Shown here piece by piece: positions 6,023 to 9,896 of a stretch of DNA of 9,896 bases. The notes beneath the pieces were generated by a model. The model saw nothing but the letters and a program-made list of their open reading frames with translations. It had not been told where the DNA came from and did no database searches. Positions within the stretch are counted from its first letter, which is position 1. Each line of letters starts with the position of its first letter. The DNA comes from Acidimicrobiales bacterium (GTDB lineage: Bacteria; Actinomycetota; Acidimicrobiia; Acidimicrobiales; JANYDT01), in the NCBI GenBank assembly GCA_025358985.1, contig JANYHQ010000348.1:1-9896 (forward strand), given 5' to 3'. The position numbers and the translations under genes are program-made.

Positions 6023-8341
6023 TCACCGCACGCCGGACTGAACATTGTCTTCGGCTAGGGAGAGGTAGTTCTCATCCTCTTGGGCAAAGTGGAGCTCCAA
6101 CACCGCGTAGAGGCCGTACAGCAAGCGCTGCAGTTCGCGTCGATCGGCAAGGCCAGGAGGCTCATGGCCAACACGCTTCACCACCAACCCCAGATGGGTT
6201 GTGAAACGCGAAATTTCTGCGTGGGTGCGGCTCATGGTGACAGTGGGATCTGTACCACCGAGCACGTGAGACACGGCCGGGTACAGGTTTTGCTCCTCGT
6301 CGCGTTCGTGTGGTTCGATCTCGTCGACCATCAGCCGCTGCGCCTGTCGAACCATGATCATTGGATCCGGGTCATCAGTGTCACCAAGCCGATCAGCAGC
6401 GTTGAGCAAGAGGACAAGGTTGGGCCGCAAGCTCAGATGCTCGGTGCTGAAGCGTCGAGCCAGTTGAGAGCCGTAGTCGTCGAGTCTGGCCTCCTCCTGG
6501 CCCGGAGTGAGCGCCCGCAATGCATTGAGGATCACCGCCACATCAATGACTTCTTGAAGCAGGGCGCCCCATGCCGCCGGAAGGTACCCCGCCGCCGCCA
6601 CAACCATGGCAATCAGTGACAGCGCCATCCCGGCAATCACGCTCTGCGTGGCGATATGACGTGAACGTTGCGCAATCAGTCGGGCCTCGCCCAAACGATC
6701 CAAACGATCCACGGTCAACACGATGTCGGCCGCTTCGGATGAAGCAGTGGCACCTCGCGCGCCAATGGCCACACCAACACTTGCCAGGGCCAGCGCAGGA
6801 GCGTCATTGATACCGTCCCCCACCATGATCGTCTGACCCGTTTCAGCTTCACGTCGAATCACGGCCACCTTGTCGGAGGGGGTCTGTTCGGACTCGATGT
6901 GGTCAACGCCGATCAGCGCGCCCACCGATTCAGCCACTTCGGTACGATCGCCAGTTACCATCACAACGCGTCGGATCCCACTGCGACGTAACTGGCGAAT
7001 AGTGCGGGCCGCATCATGGCGGATGGGGTCGCGCAGCACAAGCGCCCCCGCCGCAACCCCGTCGATTCCCACGAACACCGTAAGTGCACCTTCGAGTTCG
7101 CTGCGCTCTCGCGCTCGCAGCACCCAGGGTTCTGCGCCAGTGACCCCCGCCCAAAAACCCTTGCCAACCGCAACCGTGAGGCCGTCTACGGTGCCCCGTA
7201 CGCCCGACCCGGCCAACTCCACGGTGTCCGTTGGCATCACTAGTTCCAGCTGTCCATCACGCGCCGCGCGCACGATGGCGGAAGCCAATACGTGTGGGGA
7301 AACCTGGTCCAATGATGCTGCCAACCGCAAGATCTCTGCGTTCCCAACGCCATCGGCGCTGATGATCTCCGCCAAAGAGGGTCGACCACTCGTCAATGTG
7401 CCCGTCTTGTCGAACAGCAAGATGTCAGCATCGGCAAGTGCTTCGAGCGCTGCTCCGCCTTTGACGACAACGCCGCGTTTGGCCGCTCGAGAAAGACCGG
7501 CAACGATAGCTACCGGAGCGGCGAGGATGAGGGGGCAGGGAGTTGCCACCACGAGAACGGCAACTGCACGGCTCAACTCCCCCGTCGCCAGCCAAGTACT
7601 ACCGGCCACCGCAAAGGTAACGGCGAGGAACACTGTGGCAAAACGATCGGCCGTGCGAACCAGCGGCGAACTCACCGCCGACGCTTCCTTCACCATACGG
7701 ACGATTCCGGCGTATGTGGAATCATCAGCTCCGGTGGTGGCGAGCAGGTCAAATGGGCCTCCTGCGTTGAGTGCACCACCTCGCACGGCGTCGCCCACGG
7801 CGCACTCAACAGGCATCGATTCACCGGTGAGGGCGCTTTCGTCGATCACCGCTGGGCCTCTTCGCACCGTGCCGTCGACGGGCACCACCTCGCCCGGCTG
7901 CACGAGCAAGAGATCGCCTACTGCCACCTCAGCCAAAGCTGGATCGGAAAGCACACCCCCTTGATAGCGATGGGCCACCTGCGGACCACTCTGCAGCAAA
8001 GCTCGCAGTTCTCGCTCCGCCCGCCCAGCCGCCCAACCTTCGAGAGAACGCCCACTGACCAACATCACGGTGATCAATGCGCCAGCAAGAAACTCCCCCA
8101 CAATCAGCGTCCCGATCAACGCCATCAAAGCAATGAGATCCACACCCAGACGTCGATGCAGTGCCGCGTTGGTCACCCACCAGGTTGACAGCCCAACCCC
8201 GAGCGCCGTACCGCAGATCCATATGACGGACGCGGTGCCACGGTCACCGGCTAGGTGCATGACACCGCCTCCAAGCAGGGCCACGATCGCCAAGCCCAGC
8301 GAGACAGTCTCGACTCGCCGAGCAAAGGACGTTGCGCTCAC
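6023..8341 (-). CDS. P1B-5-type metal-transporting ATPase with C-terminal hemerythrin domain
   Basis: The 772-residue membrane protein has TGES (172-175), the TM4 ion motif TPCP (267-270), the phosphorylation site DKTGTLT (D311), GDGINDAPA (508-516) and, near the C-terminal membrane helices, QEVID (596-600). TPCP plus QExxD is the signature of the P1B-5 subgroup, linked in Sinorhizobium Nia to Ni2+/Fe2+ export. There is no N-terminal metal-binding domain. Residues 625-765 are a hemerythrin domain with all expected diiron ligands: H635, H678 and E682 (HxxxE), H707, H751 and D756 (HxxxxD). This domain is known on P1B-5 pumps and probably senses iron, O2 or NO to control transport. The nucleotide-domain motif reads SPHVLA (346-353 region), with Val where most P1B pumps have Pro after His. 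The GTG start overlaps the TGA of the baeRF gene (GTGA), so translation is coupled. Family sure; transported ion inferred. Confidence 0.95.
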   Translation of the reverse strand: MSATSFARRVETVSLGLAIVALLGGGVMHLAGDRGTASVIWICGTALGVGLSTWWVTNAALHRRLGVDLIALMALIGTLIVGEFLAGALITVMLVSGRSLEGWAAGRAERELRALLQSGPQVAHRYQGGVLSDPALAEVAVGDLLLVQPGEVVPVDGTVRRGPAVIDESALTGESMPVECAVGDAVRGGALNAGGPFDLLATTGADDSTYAGIVRMVKEASAVSSPLVRTADRFATVFLAVTFAVAGSTWLATGELSRAVAVLVVATPCPLILAAPVAIVAGLSRAAKRGVVVKGGAALEALADADILLFDKTGTLTSGRPSLAEIISADGVGNAEILRLAASLDQVSPHVLASAIVRAARDGQLELVMPTDTVELAGSGVRGTVDGLTVAVGKGFWAGVTGAEPWVLRARERSELEGALTVFVGIDGVAAGALVLRDPIRHDAARTIRQLRRSGIRRVVMVTGDRTEVAESVGALIGVDHIESEQTPSDKVAVIRREAETGQTIMVGDGINDAPALALASVGVAIGARGATASSEAADIVLTVDRLDRLGEARLIAQRSRHIATQSVIAGMALSLIAMVVAAAGYLPAAWGALLQEVIDVAVILNALRALTPGQEEARLDDYGSQLARRFSTEHLSLRPNLVLLLNAADRLGDTDDPDPMIMVRQAQRLMVDEIEPHERDEEQNLYPAVSHVLGGTDPTVTMSRTHAEISRFTTHLGLVVKRVGHEPPGLADRRELQRLLYGLYAVLELHFAQEDENYLSLAEDNVQSGVR

Positions 8342-9408
8342 CCGCCGCTACGTTCCGCAGTCTCCGGGGTCCATCGGAACATGGCACCCACTGAAGCATC
8401 GTCGGGCAATCGAGACGACGGAACGAGAACAATTTGTCCGTCGTGTCGCAACGTTTCGATGATGGCGCGATTGACCCAACCATCACGTGATCCGATGTGG
8501 GCGGGCTCCGGAACCAGGAGGGCATCAACTCGCCCAGCCGATGCCGCGTCGAGTATCTCCGTCATGTGCACCGAGCGCCTGTCCGTTCCTCCGACTTCGT
8601 CAAAGCGGGTGAGCACTGATGCATGTTGTGTGGTTTCTAGATGGTCACGGACCACGTGCCATGCCCGTTCATGAAGCTGCGCCGCAGTGGGCTCGTCAGG
8701 GTTCCCCAGCAGGGCCGTTCTGCATATGTTGGGGTGCTTGCTGATGGAGCGAAACGCACTCACTTCGCGTTCAACTGCAGCTAATACCATCGGATGACCT
8801 GTGGCAAACAGCATCGGACTCAGGAGCTCGTCGACAGCGCGCAGGTACCGTTCGAACATGTCATGACGCTCCTGCTGCCACTCTTTGACCAACGCGTCCT
8901 CGTGGCGTCCGAGCCACCACGAATCATCGAGACCGGCAGGCATGCCTGGCACGTGAACAATTTCGATGGTGTGCCGAGTGGCCGCAAACAACATCACCGC
9001 GCTGCGGCTGAGCGCCAAAATATGAAATGCGCAGTCGGGATACAGCATCGGAATGAGGGGAAGTACATCAAAGTGTTGGCTGACCGTCACCTTGGATTCA
9101 ACAGTTGCGGGAACGCGCACTTGCAGTGCGTGGCCAGGTGCCAGAAATACCGCTATTCCACCCTCTTCACCAGGCCACGGAGCCTGATCCGAGAGCAGTT
9201 GTTCGGCCGGGGCTATCAAGACATCTGTCGGGGCCTTAGCCAACGAGACCGCGAGCTCGGCCCGGGCGGTGTGGATCAGGTGCCTCAATTCGAGCTTGGC
9301 TTCACTGACGTCGTGGGCGCCATCATGCACGTGAACGAACATGGAGACACAGGGTGACTCCTGCACTTCGGCAAGTGTTTGTAGGTTGGCCAGCGTAACG
9401 GCGTGCAT
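8338..9408 (-). CDS. baeRF-type protein (bacterial eRF1-related, baeRF3-like)
   Basis: From the ATG at 9408 the protein has 356 residues. I chose this start because GGAG at 9414-9417 is 5 bp upstream and the sequence begins as family members do (TLANLQTLAEVQESPCVSMFVHVH); the in-frame GTG at 9456 would add 16 unlikely residues. Landmarks are GGIAVFLAPG (83-92), FHILALSRSAVMLFAATRHTIEIVHVPGMP (128-157) and the C-terminal VDALLVPE...IETLRHDGQIVLVP...DASVGAMFRW (294-346), the L7Ae/eRF1-like third domain. Members are related to archaeal/eukaryotic release factors but lack a proven termination role; ribosome rescue or hibernation is suggested for the group. No GGQ motif is visible, so classic peptide release is unlikely. 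M. tuberculosis Rv2629, an eRF1-like DosR-regulon protein, is a plausible relative. Coupled to the ATPase by GTGA; preceded by paired boxes at 9472-9506. Confidence 0.8.
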   Translation of the reverse strand: MHAVTLANLQTLAEVQESPCVSMFVHVHDGAHDVSEAKLELRHLIHTARAELAVSLAKAPTDVLIAPAEQLLSDQAPWPGEEGGIAVFLAPGHALQVRVPATVESKVTVSQHFDVLPLIPMLYPDCAFHILALSRSAVMLFAATRHTIEIVHVPGMPAGLDDSWWLGRHEDALVKEWQQERHDMFERYLRAVDELLSPMLFATGHPMVLAAVEREVSAFRSISKHPNICRTALLGNPDEPTAAQLHERAWHVVRDHLETTQHASVLTRFDEVGGTDRRSVHMTEILDAASAGRVDALLVPEPAHIGSRDGWVNRAIIETLRHDGQIVLVPSSRLPDDASVGAMFRWTPETAERSGG

Positions 9409-9413
9409 CATCG

Positions 9414-9417
9414 CTCC
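9414..9417 (-). promoter_or_regulatory. Ribosome binding site GGAG deciding the baeRF start
   Basis: GGAG lies 2 bp before the ATG at 9411 and 5 bp before the ATG at 9408; the second spacing is usable, so 9408 is preferred over the GTG at 9456. Confidence 0.55.
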
Positions 9418-9455
9418 ATGTGGGTGTTTGAAGATCCGACCTAGTGAACGATGCA

Positions 9456-9472
9456 CTGGCGCGCACCGCCAG
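9456..9472. repeat. Inverted repeat CTGGCG-N5-CGCCAG
   Basis: Perfect 6-bp arms with a 5-base loop, GC-rich, between the boxes and the baeRF ATG. It could fold as a hairpin in the 5' leader. There is no T run after it, so it is not a classical terminator. Confidence 0.35.
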
Positions 9473-9485
9473 GGTCATTGGTCCC
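9472..9485 (-). promoter_or_regulatory. DosR-like box, GGGACCAATGACCC
   Basis: On the minus strand this fits GGGAC-N4-G-N-CCC, 63 bp upstream of the baeRF ATG at 9408. It is the third box of this form in front of a gene group in the window. It probably controls the baeRF and P1B-5 ATPase genes. Confidence 0.5.
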
Positions 9486-9488
9486 TTT

Positions 9489-9506
9489 GTGGGGTAATGA
9501 CCCCAC
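9489..9506. promoter_or_regulatory. Palindrome GTGGGGT-N4-ACCCCAC, second operator next to the 9472 box
   Basis: Perfect 7-bp arms with a 4-bp centre (AATG). The core has the GGG-N8-CCC spacing of the neighbouring box but with transitions at the inner positions. The two centres are 19 bp apart, close to two helical turns, as expected for cooperative dimers on one DNA face. GGGTCATT (9472-9479) and AATGACCC (9496-9503) also form an 8-bp inverted repeat spanning both. Confidence 0.5.
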
Positions 9507-9655
9507 GGCGTGCCAACCGTAGGTGGCGTACTGGGTTGGCGTCGAGAACATCTCCCCCGATCGGCGTCCCCGGTAGCGCACGACATCGGTCGACCCAGAC
9601 ATCAACCGGTGCGCCCTCGACTCCAGCAATTTACAAACAACAGTATTGGCAATGG

Positions 9656-9896
9656 TCATGGTGCGTACCTGCGGCTCGCCTGCTGGATCACGCTGAGGTA
9701 GTTGGCCCGTTCGTACGCATCAGGGTCGGGCACGTTGGCCACGGCCATCGATCCTCGCAGCTGAGTCACCGACTCGTACTCGTTGTTTTTCATCCACAAT
9801 GACAACCCGTCACGCAGGCTGGTGATGTGATTTGGACCGTTGCGCAACAACGACGATGTCGTCATCACCACGGCAGCTCCGACGAGTAGCGACTTC
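9656..9896 (-). CDS. Dihydroorotate-dehydrogenase-like flavoprotein, C-terminal part; runs off right edge
   Basis: The reverse strand is open from the right edge to the TGA at 9656-9658, giving 79 complete codons. The start KSLLVGAAVVMTTSSLLRNGP is the last strand and loop of a TIM barrel that binds FMN phosphate (LLVGA...VVMTTSSLL). The tail SLWMKNNEYESVTQLRGSMAVANVPDPDAYERANYLSVIQ is typical of the DHOD-like family distinct from pyrimidine-pathway PyrD. These proteins are assigned as FMN oxidoreductases, substrate unknown. The gene is overlapped by the ATG of the DUF385 fragment. The N-terminal three quarters, with the catalytic residue, are outside the window. Confidence 0.85.
   Translation of the reverse strand, partial: KSLLVGAAVVMTTSSLLRNGPNHITSLRDGLSLWMKNNEYESVTQLRGSMAVANVPDPDAYERANYLSVIQQASRRYAP

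Larger units (their letters stand above)
9441..9659 (-). pseudogene. 5' fragment of a DUF385-type (deazaflavin/F420-dependent nitroreductase-like) gene
   Basis: The ATG at 9659 overlaps the TGA of the upstream dehydrogenase gene (ATGA), the mark of a real coupled gene. Residues 1-45 (NTVVCKLLESRAHRLMSGSTDVVRYRGRRSGEMFSTPTQYA) match the start of the DUF385 family, in which the GRRSG segment belongs to the flavin/F420-binding split-barrel; members are normally about 120-150 residues. After QYA the expected core strands do not follow in any frame; the reading frame runs 27 more codons through the operator boxes at 9472-9506 and stops at 9441. It is therefore probably a deletion remnant without enzyme activity. 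The family call rests on a short stretch, so a small leader-like peptide remains possible. Confidence 0.6.

Noticed and set aside
6870..7964. 364-codon open frame on the plus strand
   Set aside because: It lies opposite the P1B-5 ATPase; its Ser/Thr/Arg/Ala-rich, low-complexity translation has no domain and is the usual antisense shadow in GC-rich DNA.
8338..9408. Universal stress protein as identity of this gene
   Set aside because: No ATP-binding GxxGxxG(S/T) motif; the FLAPG and C-terminal release-factor-like segments fit baeRF better.
9323..9586. 87-codon minus-strand frame overlapping the DUF385 fragment
   Set aside because: I checked it as a frameshifted continuation of DUF385; it shows no expected core strands and overlaps the baeRF start.
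1..9896. CRISPR array, tRNA, rRNA or transposase
   Set aside because: No regularly spaced repeats, RNA gene signatures or transposase motifs were seen on either strand.

Overview
The window is GC-rich, uses many GTG starts, has short intergenic gaps, and every gene lies on the minus strand. Protein styles (FadD15-like AMP ligase, baeRF3-like protein, DUF385-type remnant, VapBC, P1B-5 ATPase with hemerythrin tail) suggest a high-GC actinobacterium, possibly from the Acidimicrobiia. This placement is an inference from protein character only; no rRNA or marker gene is present.

Layout in transcription order (right to left). (1) 9896-6023: the C-terminus of a dihydroorotate-dehydrogenase-like flavoprotein, a 5' fragment of a DUF385-type nitroreductase overlapping it by ATGA, then a baeRF-type (eRF1-related) protein whose stop overlaps the GTG start of a P1B-5 metal-transport ATPase with a C-terminal hemerythrin domain. 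(2) 5905-5319: a VapBC toxin-antitoxin pair with its own, probably leaderless, promoter. (3) 5173-3293: a long-chain acyl-CoA synthetase. (4) 3235-1: a truncated ABC-transporter ATPase, a non-canonical pyruvate-kinase-family protein, and the N-terminal 243 codons of a CYTH-CHAD (triphosphatase/polyphosphate-binding) protein that runs off the left edge.

The most interesting signal is regulatory. Three non-coding or gene-start positions carry a 14-bp box fitting GGGACC-N3-G-N-CCC, all on the minus strand: upstream of the baeRF/ATPase pair (9472-9485), the acyl-CoA synthetase (5188-5201) and the ABC-remnant/pyruvate-kinase/CYTH-CHAD group (3271-3284). The form matches the core of the mycobacterial DosR (DevR) hypoxia/NO dormancy box (GGGACTWWAGTCCC). 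The gene content also recalls a dormancy regulon: a baeRF protein (Rv2629 of M. tuberculosis is a DosR-regulon member of this kind), a P-type ATPase, a diiron oxygen/NO-sensor-like hemerythrin domain, redox flavoproteins, and energy or polyphosphate metabolism. I infer a DosR-like low-oxygen survival island. No DosR/DosS gene is in the window, so the regulator is not shown.

Two genes (ABC ATPase, DUF385) are intact at the 5' end only. Their homology stops abruptly and their last codons run into box-like operator sequence of the next gene, suggesting promoter-plus-gene cassettes were joined by recombination.
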